A stretch of 64,000 nucleotides of DNA, taken from the NCBI RefSeq assembly GCF_029784135.1, contig NC_073746.1:243171807-243235806 (forward strand), given 5' to 3'. Positions 41,139-51,865 of the stretch are shown here, piece after piece; position 1 is the stretch's first letter; every line of letters begins with the position of its first letter. This DNA comes from Toxorhynchites rutilus septentrionalis (lineage: Eukaryota > Arthropoda > Insecta > Diptera > Culicidae). Below the pieces are notes generated by a model. It did no database searches. It was not told the DNA's origin and saw nothing but the letters and a program-made list of their open reading frames with translations. Both the position numbers and the translations under genes were made by a program.

Positions 41139-42571
41139 TTCAAATAGAGAGGTCAGAGATATCACTGTTTTACAGTGGAATTGTCGTAGTATTATCCCTA
41201 AATTGGATACATTCAAATTTTTAATTCATAAGTTCAATTGTGATGTTTTTGCTCTGTCCGAAACTTGGCTTTCTTCGCGAGATGATCTCTCTTTCCATGA
41301 TTTCAATATTATACGCTTGGACCGTGATGACAGATACGGAGGGGTGCTATTGGGGATCAATAAGTGCCACTCATTTTTTCGAATTGACCTTCCACCTATT
41401 GGAGGGATTGATGCTGTTGCTTGTCATGCAAACATCAGAGGCAAAGACCTCTGTATTGTCAGCTTGTATTGGCCTCCGAGAGCTGCGGTTAGCCGCAAGC
41501 AACTTGTTGTAACAGCTTCAATATGACCGTTTTGAATACTGGGGAAACAACACGTGTTCCTAAACCTCCTGCTAACCCAAGTGCTCTTGGCCTCTCGCTT
41601 TGCTCGAATTCACTATCGTTAGATTGCAAGTGGAATGTAATCCAGGACCCCAACGGTAGCGATCACTTGCCAATCAAAATTTCCATCACCATTGGGTCGA
41701 ATTCTTCTGAATCTATAAACATGGCATATGACCTCACAAGACACATTGACTGGAAAAAATATGCGGACGCGATTGCTCTAGCCATCAATTCCAGCGATGG
41801 TTTTCCTCCATTGGAGGAGTATAACTTCATTTCTCGTTTGATCTATGACAGCGCGGTTCGCGCTCAAACGAAACCCATCCCAGGCTCCACCATTCGTCGA
41901 AGGCCTCCCAATCCATGGTGGGATAGCCAATGTTCAAAGCTTTATCAGGATAAATCGAACGCATTCAAAGCTTTTCGGAAACGTGGAACCATTGAAAATT
42001 TTCAATCGTATTTGGACCTTGAAAATCAATTTAAAAACTTGATCAAAGGGAAAAAACGTGCTTATTGGCGAAATTTCGTGGGAGGTTTGTCACGAGAAAC
42101 GTCAATGAAAAATTTATGGAAAGTGGCTCGAAACATGAGAAATCGCTCTTCAACGAATGAAAGCGAAGAATATTCACATCGATGGATTTTCAATTTTGCA
42201 CGGAAGGTTTGTCCTGATTCCGCTCCTGTGCAAAAAATTGTTCGAGATATGTGGCGAAACATCGCTTGTTGAATTTATTCAATCGGTTCATGGAGCATAA
42301 TATTGTTCCAGATAATTGGAGACAAGTAAGAGTTATAGCTATTCAAAAACCCGGAAGGCCCGCGTCCGACTTCAATTCGTACCGCCCAATAGCAATGCTG
42401 TCTAGTATACGGAAATTGTTGGAGAAAATGATCTTGTTTCGCCTTGATCGATGGGTTGAAACGAATGGCCTACTCTTAGATACACAATATGGGTTCCGCA
42501 GGGGCACGGGGACGAATGATTGTCTTGCGTTGCTTTCTTCAGAAATTCAAATGGCTTACGCCGAAAAAAAA
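41128..42571 (+). pseudogene. I-clade LINE ORF2, endonuclease and RT N-terminal part
   Basis: AP endonuclease starts with ITVLQWNCRSI and ALSETWLS. It then breaks near 41520, where about 100 bp covering the GDFN block appear deleted, and resumes with NMTVLNTGETTR...GSDHLPIKI. A second deletion near 42250 removes the block before RLLNLFNRFMEHNIVPDNW. RT then opens with SYRPIAMLSSIRKLLEKMIL and YGFRRGTGTNDCLALL and stops at AYAEKK, where the insert begins. Confidence 0.88.
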
Positions 42572-42742
42572 GACGGGTGGGTAATATCGGGGACATAACC
42601 GGAGTGACGTAGGACTATACTGTCCCCTTTGTTAAATATATATTTTAAATATATTGTTTTATTTTCTTCTCCTACGTGAATACCTACCTATCTACCTGAA
42701 AAATGGATTAGTTTACTGTTTACTCTTTATGAATATGTTGAT

Positions 42743-42758
42743 GGTTCTGAAAAGAACC
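42743..42758 (-). promoter_or_regulatory. Histone-type 3' stem-loop
   Basis: GGTTCTTTTCAGAACC on -, downstream of the first H2A pseudogene. Confidence 0.7.
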
Positions 42759-42984
42759 TTTGGTGTTGTGTTTTTGTTATCACTCGATATTCCCATCTTG
42801 TTCGGTTAAACCTTCCTGTTTAGCTATTGCGTTTGCCACTCGCCACAGCTTTCACAGTTGGAAAATTTCTTCACATCCAGCTTGTGACACATTGTTCAGT
42901 AAATTACATTTAATGCGACGTGCCGGAGAAACACTTTGCCACTCACTGAAACTAATTGTTGCCTTGATGAGCGCCGAACCGAAG

Positions 42985-43240
42985 CTGCTCTGTTCTTGAT
43001 GCGGGTTTTCTTATTGTCGTGAGCAGCTTTGCAAGCCAACTCGAGCACTCCGACGGCCGAAACTCTATAATCGCTGTTAGGTATACTGGTGCTCCGGCAC
43101 CAATCCGTTCGGCCTAGTTACCCTTGCGGAGCAATCAGTGAATGCGACCAACAGGGAACTGGAGACCTGCACGGTTCGAGTGAGACTTTGCCTTTCCCTT
43201 AACTTGTCCTCCTTTGTTACGTCCACGATGCCGATGCATC
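42985..43240 (-). pseudogene. Histone H2A pseudogene 1
   Basis: The - strand reads [20 protein letters not shown] then PVGRIH-stop-LLRKGN-stop-AERIGAGAPVYL, and after a frame change VLELACKAAHDNKKTRI. These are consecutive blocks of core histone H2A ([30 protein letters not shown]...VLELAGNAARDNKKTRI). The R after RIH and the Y of GNY have become stops. The C-terminal third is missing. Confidence 0.9.
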
Positions 43241-43455
43241 GGGTTTACGGTTTGAAATAAAATAAGATATTTTTTTGGGGTCCGTGTGTTTTATACTCTA
43301 GCGGTACACACTCACAGGATAGAGACAAATCGGCAGACTCAGCCAGAGGGGCGAGTCCAACGAGACGAACGAATGAGCGTTAAAAGGGAGCGATGGCAAA
43401 AAAATACATTCATTACGATTTGTTCGCTCGTTGGATTCACATGCAGGCTAAAAAG

Positions 43456-43471
43456 GGTCCTTTTCAGGATC
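43456..43471 (+). promoter_or_regulatory. Histone-type stem-loop, + strand
   Basis: GGTCCTTTTCAGGATC, followed by ACAAAATTATC. It is oriented opposite to the H2A pseudogenes, so it may derive from a divergent histone gene whose coding part is lost. The imperfect stem lowers confidence. Confidence 0.5.
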
Positions 43472-43627
43472 ACAAAATTATCTTCAATCTAAAGACTTTA
43501 TTGTTTTGGTATCACTCGATATCCCCATCTAGTTCGGCTAAACCTTCCTGTTTAGCGATTTGTTGCCACTCGCCACAGCTTTCACAGTTGGAAAATTTCT
43601 TCCCATCCAGCTTTGTGACATGTTGTA

Positions 43628-43857
43628 CAGTAAATTACATTCAATGCGACGTGCCGAAGCGCCACTCAGTGTCGCATTGGAGGCGATTTTAACCTGTAAT
43701 TGAACATTTGCGATGACAGTGGTACAGTATCGACTTTCAATGTGGGGTCATAATTTGGATCTCTATGTTTACAAAAATGTCCAACTAAATAAGTCGCATT
43801 ACATGTCCGTCCAATTAGCTAAATGTCGAACTAATTGTAGATTACTGTACTTTCAAT
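43628..43857. mobile_element. CAGTAATTTA-family MITE, second copy
   Basis: 230 bp between TA and TA. The ends CAGTAAATTACATTCAATGC and TAATTGTAGATTACTG are imperfect inverses. The interior matches 23316-23549 in inverted orientation (GGTCATAATTTGG, CAAAAATGTCCAACTAAA). Confidence 0.8.
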
Positions 43858-44065
43858 CTGGAAACAATTTAAGAATTGGTGAAAATTGAGTAATCAGGAA
43901 AGTCCCCAACTATCAATAAGCTCAGAACAACTGCCAAATTCACATACTCATCAGATCCTGGCAAACAAATTATGAAAACATCAATTTGTGTTTTATTATT
44001 ATTTTGGATAATGTTTTAGAAAGCATTGAACTTTATTTCCTAAACTCTTTTTTGGAAGGTTTAAT

Positions 44066-44081
44066 GGCCCTGAAAAGCGCC
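44066..44081 (-). promoter_or_regulatory. Histone-type 3' stem-loop
   Basis: GGCGCTTTTCAGGGCC on -, downstream of the second H2A pseudogene. One stem pair is mismatched. Confidence 0.65.
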
Positions 44082-44289
44082 TTGTTTCATGGAATGGTTC
44101 CAATTTAGAAAACTGAGTACTCGTGGTTTTGAAAAAAACCATTTCGAACGCCCTCGATGTCGCCTTGTTCTGGATTTGCCACCAAAGCAGTTTGTATAAA
44201 GAACAAACTTTTTTCTTCTGCTACCTGATGCCGTTTTGCGATTGCGTTTGCCACTCGCCACTCGCTGCAACTGCCTGTTTTCTTGATGT

Positions 44290-44523
44290 CCACCGAACCG
44301 AATGTGTTCTGTTCCGAATGTGGGTTTTCTTATCGTCGCGAGCAGCTTAGCCAGCTAACTCGATCACTTCGGCGGCCGAAGCTATATAACGCCGGCTAGG
44401 TGGACTGGTACACTGGTACTAACGCGCTCGGCCTAGCTACCCTTGCGGGGAACTCCAGATCAACACGGTTCGAGCGGGATTTTGCCTTTCCCTTCACTTT
44501 TCCTCCTTACCCAGTCCAGACAT
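44290..44523 (-). pseudogene. Histone H2A pseudogene 2
   Basis: Starts at ATG 44523 as MSG.GK, then (with a 1-nt shift) GGKVKGKAKSRSNR, then L-FP in place of LQFPVGRIH, where a deletion occurs, and on into remnants of the GAPVYL and RDNKKTR blocks. Together with pseudogene 1 it gives two H2A pieces about 1.28 kb apart in the same orientation. Confidence 0.85.
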
Positions 44524-45236
44524 GGCTGCTTGGGTTGGTTTGTTGATGTGTTGTGATGCGAACCGATGTGGTGTACGGTTTGGATGAGAATGATCGTTAC
44601 GGAAGGAAGGTCTTGTTAAAGTCTCTATAATTAGAGACTTTAAACTTTTGCAGTTCATTCGTCTCTAGCCTTGAGAAAGGCCCTTTGAAAACTCTACTCT
44701 ACTTTTACTCCAGCGCTACCACCTCCACCCTCTTGCCTTGAGAAAGGCACTTGATCCCTCGCCGTCCAGCAACGATGTTGTCCAGTCGGTGTCCACATAA
44801 AGAATGATCGTTACGGCAGCGGAGCGAGGATTTTTAAGCTGACTGGCTGGCTCGAGAATTACGCATGTTTCGTTCATTTTTTTCTTTTTCCTTTCCAATC
44901 GTGCTTCATTCTATTTCGCTGCTGCTCTGGTTGCCCGTTTTGGTCGGTACGATTTGAAGAGCACAAAATGGACCAATCAAAAATGGGCACTTAGTGCATT
45001 TTGACAATGCTTGATATTTCACAATTATTCAAGTATTTATCTCAAGAAATATAAAATTTTATTCGTTATGATAGATGCGTAGATATATTTCCTATCAATT
45101 GATGCAAAAACCTTTGCGATCTATTGAGAAATGCACGAGTTATAAGCGTTCCAAATCTTGCATTTTTTCCTACTTGTTCAGTGCCTAGATTTTCATTTCA
45201 CCCCCTATATCTTCCGGTTAGACGTAGTCCTACGTC

Positions 45237-47242
45237 AAAAAAAACAAATGGCTTCAGTATTCTTGGACATAAAGGGGGCCTTTGATTCTGTTTCAATAGA
45301 GGTTTTGTCAGACAAATTACACTCTCGGGGTCTGCCGCCTCTATTGAATAATATGTTATATAACTTGCTTTATGAGAAACATTTGAACTTTTCTCACGGA
45401 GATTCGGCAGTAAGTCGGTTCTCTTACATGGGCCTCCCCCAGGGCTCATGTTTAAGCCCCCTTTTGTACAACTTCTATGTAAGCGACATCGACAATTGCC
45501 TTACACAAAATTGCAGCCTAAGACAACTTGCAGATGATGGAGTGGTGTCGGTCGTAGGATCAAACGAATCCGACCTGCAAGGACCCTTACAAGATACTTT
45601 GAACAATTTTTCAACCTGGGCCATTGGGCTAGGGATCGAATTCTCCACGGAGAAAACAGAGATGGTGGTTTTTTCTAGGAAGCATAGACCAGCAAAACCA
45701 AAGCTTCAACTTTTGGGTAAACCGATCACTCGTGCTATGTCATTCAAGTATCTTGGGGTCTGGTTCGACTCCAAATGTACTTGGGGGGCCCATATTAGGT
45801 ATCTGAGTAAAAAATGTCAACAAAGAATAAACTTTCTCCGTACAATTACCGGCACCTGGTGGGGAGCCCATCCCGAAGATCTTATAATGTTGTATCGAAC
45901 AACTATTCTCTCAGTGATGGAGTATGGCAGTTTCTGTTTTCAATCAGCTGCCAAAACACACCTCATTAAACTCGAGCGAATTCAGTATCTTTGTCTCCAT
46001 ATTGCGTTGGGATGTATGCCCTCAACGCATACCATGAGCCTCGAGGTTTTGGCAGGCGTACTCCCACTAAAAGATCGCTTCAATTTATTATCTCTTCGGT
46101 TCCTCATCCGGTGTAAGGTTATGAACCCATTGGTGATCGGAAATTTTGAGCAGCTGATCGAGCTAAATTTTCATTCTGGATTCATGAGCTCATATCATGA
46201 ATTCGTCTCCATGCAGGTTGATCCTTCTTCGTATATTCCCAACCGTGTTTGTTTTCCCGACTACATCAATTCCTCTGTGCATTTTGATCTGTCCATGAAG
46301 CAGGATATCCATGGAATTCCAGATTATCATCGATCGGGGATCGTTCCTACGATTTTCGAAGCAAAGTATGGGCGTGTCAATTGTGATAATATGTACTTTA
46401 CTGATGGGTCCTCTATGAATGAGTCCACAGGATTTGGAGTGTTCAACAATTTTTTTAGCACCTCACACAGTCTTCAGTATCCTTGCTCAGTGTATATTGC
46501 TGAATTGGCAGCAATACACTGGGCGCTGGACAGCGTCGCCTCACGACCTGTTGAACACTATTACATTGTAACGGATAGTCTGAGCTCTGTCGAAGCTATC
46601 CGTTCAGTGAGGCCGGAAAAGCACTCGCCGTACTTCCTTGAGAGAATACGAGAAATTTTGAGTGCTTTATCCAGACGCTGTTATGTCATTACCTTTGTCT
46701 GGGTCCCTTCACATTGCTCAATTCCGGGTAATGAGAGGGCTGACTCATTAGCAAAGGTAGGTGCAATTGAAGGCAAAATTTATCAGCGTCAAATCGCCTT
46801 CAATGAATTTTATTCTTTAGTTCGTAAAAATACCATCGTTAACTGGCAACGCAAATGGAACGAAGATGAATTGGGCCGGTGGCTCCACTCAATTATCCCT
46901 ATGATTAGCCTTAAACCATGGTTCAAAAGTCTGGACTTGAGTCGGGACTTTATTCGCACCTTCTCCCGACTCATGTCCAATCACTGTTCGTTAAACGCGC
47001 TACTCTTTCGTTTTGATCTTGCCGACAGCAATATCTGTGCCTGTGGCCAAGGTTACCACGACATCGAACACGTTGTTTGGTCGTGCGAGGAGTATCTTGT
47101 TGCCAGATCGAATTTAGAAAACTCTCTTCGGCCTAGAGGAAGGCAGCCCAATGTGCCGGTGAGAGATGTGTTGGCTGGTTTAGACCTTGATTACATGTCC
47201 CAAATATATGTCTTCCTAAAAGTTATCGATCTTCGTGTTTGA
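45237..47242 (+). pseudogene. I-clade LINE ORF2, RT core and RNase H
   Basis: This continues the RT after the insert: VFLDIKGAFDSVSIEVL with catalytic D, MGLPQGSCLSPLLYNFYVSD, and LADDGVV with the LADD catalytic pair. FKYLGVWFDSK and WWGAHPEDL follow in the thumb. RNase H reads YFTDGSSMNESTGFG, YIAELAAIHWAL, IVTDSLSSV and FVWVPSHCSIPGNERAD, all four acidic positions present. A CxCG...H...C motif (CACGQGYHDIEHVVWSCEEY) ends it. This 3' part is fully open, about 660 codons. Presence of RNase H supports I clade rather than Jockey. Confidence 0.92.
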
Positions 47243-47539
47243 TAGTCCTTATATAGTTATATTCTCCTTTTCCTTTTCCTTCGCGAGAAATCAAATCCCT
47301 TCTTATTAACAATAGAATAAGGTGAAATGTAAATACATATTAGATATAAGATAGGCTTAAGAATTGAGTGTAATGAATGTGAGTGTGAATGTGAGAGTGA
47401 ACATTGTCAACATATCCTTTTATCCCTTCCTTCTCCTGAAGAAAATATGTCACCCTTCTAAACTCGAGAACCGTGGTTTTCAGTCAACAGTTGCAAATCC
47501 GTTGCAAAATCAAGAATTCCCCGGAAAATTTATCAGTGA

Positions 47540-48075
47540 TAAATTTATTAAACATGCTGGGGACATCTTCTCTGTCAGTGGCCTTATAAAATTCAGGTCT
47601 GGAAGCTATCGAAACTACATCTGTTTCTCAGCTGTTCTCATTGGTTCGCTGATGGGCGCTGAACCTACCAATTACCGGTCTGAGCTCCTCCTCTTGGTCG
47701 ACCAGAGCCTTCAGATCACCGATGACTATTTTGATGTCGCGTTTTGGGAGGCGATTGTATTCACGCTCTAGCTGCGCGTACAATTCTTCTTTATCGTCAT
47801 CGATGTTACCTAAATAGATGGAAGCTGTGTACGTTAAAGGTGATGATGTTGAAGAAGTGACCTCGCATCATCAATCTACACATTCTGTCGTTGAATGACC
47901 ACCTGCCACCAGTCAATCGCTCATTTCTGCATATACCCCATCACGATGAAAGCCGTTCTGGTAGATTGTACAACCCCCTTAAAACGTTTCATTACACCTT
48001 TCCAGCACCTCTCCTGCAGCGCTACAGTTCCATGTCCCGAGTCCGTCACCTTTGCTTGGGTCTAGTCTGATTGTC
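47540..48075 (-). pseudogene. RTE-type LINE endonuclease relic
   Basis: The - strand in broken frames reads VALQERCWKGVMKRF (near 48040), FNDRMCRLMMRGHFFNIITF (near 47880), then YAQLEREYNRLPKRDIKIVI and GDLKALVDQEEELRPVIGRF with SAHQRTNENS. These are consecutive blocks of an APE-type endonuclease (..VALQEIRWKG.., ..GDFNA.VG.E.....IG..S.H..NENG..) found in RTE-like LINEs. The metal-binding GDxN is changed to GDLK. A + frame at 47364-47771 overlapping it is a shadow. Confidence 0.72.
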
Positions 48076-48329
48076 TTAGGTTGTTCTGTCTTGAATTTGT
48101 TTGTATTCTGCCCGATAGAGTACAAAGCACTGGCACTCGCCTGGACTAGCTAGCTATTCTCATCATACTTACTTGGCAGGAAGTTAAAACTACAGACGGG
48201 CTTGAAGCTACCTTCGCACCCACATCCATGAATAAGAATTGAAAGAGGGGTTTTGAGATTTTAAAGCTTTACATTCGAAGTTGAATAACGTAACGATTGC
48301 ACGAAATCTTCCGCAATCCTTCTCGCGGT

Positions 48330-48990
48330 TTTCCGAAAACTGAAAGGATGACGATATTCGGTTAATAATTCTCACTACAATTTTCGCTCAAGATTCTCGA
48401 TTCCCTTGCAAATAACATGTTCCTCAGTTGCATAAAAATACATGTTTGATACAGAAAAGTAAATTGTCGTTCATGATTTTTGTTTTCAAAGCACGTTGTT
48501 TCAGAAGCTGAGCTGAGAATCTATTGTCATTTTCGATTCACACCAACGGAACATGAAGCCGTATTCCGCAAACGCTAAATCCTATTAGACTAATACCGAA
48601 GTCATTGTATAACATATGGGAATTATTTCTTCGAACTCTCTCCCAAAGCTTTTCAAAAAATTAATTTTTTTTCTCATCTGCGAACAGAGATGAATACAAC
48701 AAAATAAAGATGGCTTAAATCGGACGATTCCTTCCTAGGGTTTCGCGCTTAGCATCACATTTGACCTTCCATTTTTTAATATACATAGAACATATAGGAG
48801 TGCGTTATTTCACCTGAAAATCCATTTCCATTTTCGAACGAAGATCAATTTCGTTAGTGCAAACATCTGACAACGCTTATCAAGATGTAACTGTAAAACA
48901 TGAGTATTCAATTTTTTGGATTTTCCGACTTTCCTTCAGAGTTTTCCTGATAAAATCCGATTTTTCTCTCCAGACCATTGATCTATGGAT
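48330..48990. repeat. Dispersed repeat family, longest copy
   Basis: Shares ordered blocks with 20490-20880 and patches with 29620-29930. No terminal repeats or coding motif seen. Confidence 0.6.
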
Positions 48991-49249
48991 AGAGACGATT
49001 ACATTTTTCCTTCCATTTTTATTTATACAGATAGATAGATATGACGTTTAGACAAAAGACTACGTCTTTCATTTCTGTACTCGGGCGTAAGTTCAAAACT
49101 TCGAAAACGCGTTACTTTGGTGGTACATCACACAAGTGTGTCTATGTTTGGGAAACAAAACGGCAGAGTTGGTTTAATATTGAATAGAGCATATTAACAA
49201 AAACAAGGTTCATCGGCCACATTTCCGATGGATGCTCAACCAAGCTAGG

Positions 49250-49425
49250 ATCAAAACTATTTACTCTGGACCAGGAGTTTGTTCGTCACTTGCTCGGTCT
49301 TGAGAACAGTTTCTGTGAGATACTTATTACCGATATCCGTCGTCTGGCCTTTAAACTGGCAAAAAACAACGTGAAACACCCTTCCATTAAGAAGATAATT
49401 ACTGGCCGAGATTTCTAGACCAGAA
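49250..49425 (+). pseudogene. CENP-B-type HTH fragment (pogo/jerky-like)
   Basis: The + frame reads LDQEFVRHLLGLENSFCEIL then ITDIRRLAFKLAKNNVKHPS, IKKIITGRDF and a stop. The pattern E..LV.YLL.ME..FFGLT..DVR..AFQLA..N...HPF....AG..W is that of the Tc5/CENP-B DNA-binding domain of pogo-type transposases and their domesticated relatives. It is truncated at both ends by repeats. Confidence 0.55.
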
Positions 49426-49459
49426 TCCGAACCATTCGTTCCGCAAACCTGAATAGTCT

Positions 49460-49467
49460 CTAAGCAC
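49460..49467. repeat. hAT-like MITE target duplication, left (CTAAGCAC)
   Basis: Repeated exactly at 50669-50676. Confidence 0.93.
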
Positions 49468-50668
49468 CAGGGCTCTGCATAGTCATAGTCAACTGAGGAT
49501 AGTCAGCTGACTATCTGACTGACTATATCCGTATTCAGTTAGTAATGACTTTTGGCTTCTTCACGCAGTTTCTTTGCCAAAACGAATAAACAGTCAGTTC
49601 AACGTGGTTTGACATACGCTACAGGTGAGCTAGATTCTTTTGTATCGTACACGAAAATTACTCACACGTATTGGGTTGGGGAAACAGAAATGTTGTATAT
49701 TGTCAATATATGGCAACACTTAAACATATCTTGTGTTGTCCTTATCGCATCGGGTCATACTATATGGCTATTTAAAGACGACAATCTGTGCTACAAGTGT
49801 CGTTTTGACAGTGTTGTGATTGTTCTTTTCAGTCTCATGTTATAGCGCGTCAAAGATGGAGTCCACCAAGCAAGAAATTCGTCATATTTTACGTTTTTAC
49901 TACCTGCGAGGTAAAACTGCAACGAAGGCGGCCGAAAAAATTCGTGGTCGAAGCGCGGTGAGCCGGCCCAAACCATCGCCAAGCCCGGATTGACGGCCAG
50001 AAAGGTTTTGCGGTGTGTTTGGTGGGGGGGGGGGGGTGGATAATGAAGTTGCCTTCTAAATGGCAACAAGTTTGCGAACAAAACGGCGCATATTTGACTT
50101 AAATTGGATCATTTTAAGTATGTTAAATAAAGCGTCAAATTTCGATCAGAAATCCGACATTTCTTTTTCCCCAACCCAATATGAAATAGCGTGCAGTGTG
50201 TGTGCGCTATTTTGCACGCTATTTACTAATACTAACGCGAGGACCTGTATAGCATACTTGATAAATGCGTAAGTTCGTTGGTTTGAGTTCAAGATAGGTA
50301 GACAACAAACCGTCCATTGATGGGGTATCTTCTTTTTTGCATCAGAAATCATGTTTTCGTTTCTCTTTATATGGACGTAAAAATAAGATTGCGTACGCGG
50401 GTAACAATTTCGTTCCTAGGGGGGTAGAAATGTGGATTGAAGTCAGTTGAATGAAGAGACAGATTTGTATTCATTAGCCGCGCCAGTTAAAATAATCACT
50501 GACTGGACATCATGACATCAGTCATCCTCACTAGTCAACGCTAGTCAATTCATTTTCTAGTCAAGTCACTTTTTGTTGTGGGCGACTGCCGAGGCAGTTC
50601 TAGTCGAAGCGAAGCTACTGAGAGTAGGGTAGGTCTTTATTTTTCACCTTCGAAGATTTCGGGCCCTG
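49468..50668 (+). mobile_element. hAT-like MITE with nested mariner derivative
   Basis: 1,201 bp including a 509-bp mariner remnant. The ends are CAGGGCTCTG and (inverse) CAGGGCCCGA, and an exact 8-bp duplication CTAAGCAC flanks it. Subterminal palindromes are built from AGTCAGCTGACT. 8-bp duplications with CAGGG ends fit hAT. It has no coding sequence of its own. Other copies: 27547-28261 (inverted), 30487-30840 (truncated). Confidence 0.9.
49671..50179 (+). mobile_element. Internally deleted mariner
   Basis: 509 bp between TA and TA, with termini TTGGGTTGGGGAAA and TTTCCCCAACCCAA-type inverse. It keeps the transposase start (MESTKQEIRHILRFYYLRGK at 49857) and the extreme C-terminus (KWQQVCEQNGAYLT). 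A short LTARKVL...VWW stretch lies between them beside a poly-G run, and the catalytic core is deleted. It is a different subfamily from 36912-38209. Confidence 0.9.
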
Positions 50669-50676
50669 CTAAGCAC
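50669..50676. repeat. hAT-like MITE target duplication, right (CTAAGCAC)
   Basis: Identical to 49460-49467. Confidence 0.93.
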
Positions 50677-51779
50677 TTTGAATTAATTGTAACAAGTTTT
50701 CATTCGTTTCTCTAAAGATGTTGATTTTATTTTGTTTTTGTAATCTATCAAAATTCGGGTTCTACTCAAAAGGTACTGTAGATACTGGTTCATGTAGAGT
50801 TCAAGAGTGGTTCTATAATGATTTGAAGTATAAGAAACATGGGAGTTCTTGGAAATATGTGTTATTCCTTAGAGTTTTACCCTGATTTCCCCTACATAGG
50901 AACCGAATCAGGAGCAGCTATGCTAGATTAACGCCGGAGAAGAGGTTCTCGTTTGGATGTGGAGTTGATAGTAGACCACTACGTATCGTGTTTCAGCTGT
51001 TTATGTCCTTCCGTTGAGGTCTACAGGACGCTTACAATCTCGAGACAAACGAAACGCACACAAACTAAAGCTTTCTATTTAGGATTTATTGTTTTTAATT
51101 ATTTTTAATCTTTTCTAATAAATAAATATCATAATACATCGAAATATAAGAAGATAGTGACGTAAAAAATCTTGCCCACTTGCAACCATTTATTGCTTCC
51201 ACAGTTGTTACATCTTCGTTTAACATCTTTCATAATTCTTTTTATTTTATTTTATTTTTTTCACTTGCTCGCGCAGCAACAACAATGATTTCGCTTTAAT
51301 TTTTCTTTTCTTCACAGCGAAGAACTAACGATGAAACTTAGCTCTAATCAAAAAGAAAACAAAACCAGGAAAAACATCTCAAGCAATGCAACAGATAACT
51401 GTGAACCGGCAGCAGGACCGCCCCGCACCTGACAGCGTTTCGCAGTGACGGCCGCGGATGTTGTTGTTGGTTTGGAGAGGCGGTTTGTCTCCCGACGAAT
51501 CCGAAGCGATTGTGATAAACGGTTGCATGGGGACCGGATGATTGTTGTTGACAGTGTTGTCGTCGTTGTTCTTGTTGTTGTTGTTGTTGATATCGCAGCC
51601 CCTTTGAATGCTGCTGGTGTTTATCATCATGGTGGTGGTGGTGGTTATGATCAGTATCGCTATTGATAGATACGATTGCTGTAATATTATGGTTCCGTTG
51701 ATCTTTGAATGGCGGATGGTCCTGGTTGGAAGGGTTAATCCAGAGCCACCGAGCGTTAGCAAGCTGCCGCTGCCTGCAT
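50677..51779 (-). other. Probable 3' UTR of the ELILKE isoform and flank
   Basis: Downstream of the stop at 51780. Imperfect GTT/GTC repeats lie at 51541-51596 and TGG repeats at 51630-51645. AATAAA on - occurs at about 51084-51089, which would give a ~0.7-kb UTR. A 185-codon - frame (51379-51936) crosses the exon in the wrong frame and is a shadow. Confidence 0.5.
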
Positions 51780-51865
51780 TTATTCCTTGAGGATGAGCTC
51801 GACGAAGGCGGTGTCCAGGTCGTCTCCGATTTCCCTGTACTTCTCCTTCTCCAGGACGAGTTCGT
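51780..51865 (-). CDS. Tm1: Tropomyosin alternative last exon ending ELILKE
   Basis: The acceptor TCAAACAG precedes this exon. AC completes Asp, giving [21 protein letters not shown] then VELILKE and a stop. This is the classic muscle-type tropomyosin C-terminus of arthropods ([14 protein letters not shown]). It would give a standard ~284-residue chain when joined to the shared exons. Confidence 0.95.

Larger units (their letters stand above)
42572..45236 (+). mobile_element. GACGTAG-end repeat carrying histone H2A pseudogenes
   Basis: A 2,665-bp insert lies in the LINE RT frame between two runs of exactly eight A (42564-42571, 45237-45244). Removing it with one A8 restores AYAEKKQMASVFLDIKGAFD. 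It starts GACGGGTGGGTAATATCGG and ends CCGGTTAGACGTAGTCCTAC then GTC. About 230 bp at the 3' end match the short copy at 26947-27432. Inside are two H2A pseudogenes on -, three histone-type stem-loops and a TA-flanked MITE, but no transposase. The class is not clear: there is no long terminal inverted repeat, although GACGTAGGAC occurs near both ends. Confidence 0.8.
39300..47360 (+). mobile_element. I-clade LINE (MosquI-like) with 2.67-kb insert
   Basis: It has the layout of an I-type non-LTR retrotransposon: a 5' untranslated region, ORF1 with zinc knuckles, and ORF2 with AP endonuclease, reverse transcriptase and RNase H. ORF2 is split at 42571/45237 by another repeat. Two smaller internal deletions and several frame breaks also occur, so it cannot be active. 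The exact 5' and 3' ends are estimates. It lies in the tropomyosin intron, antisense to the gene. Confidence 0.85.

Noticed and set aside
47364..47771. 135-codon + strand frame
   Set aside because: Overlaps antisense an RTE-type endonuclease relic with recognisable motifs; the + reading has none.
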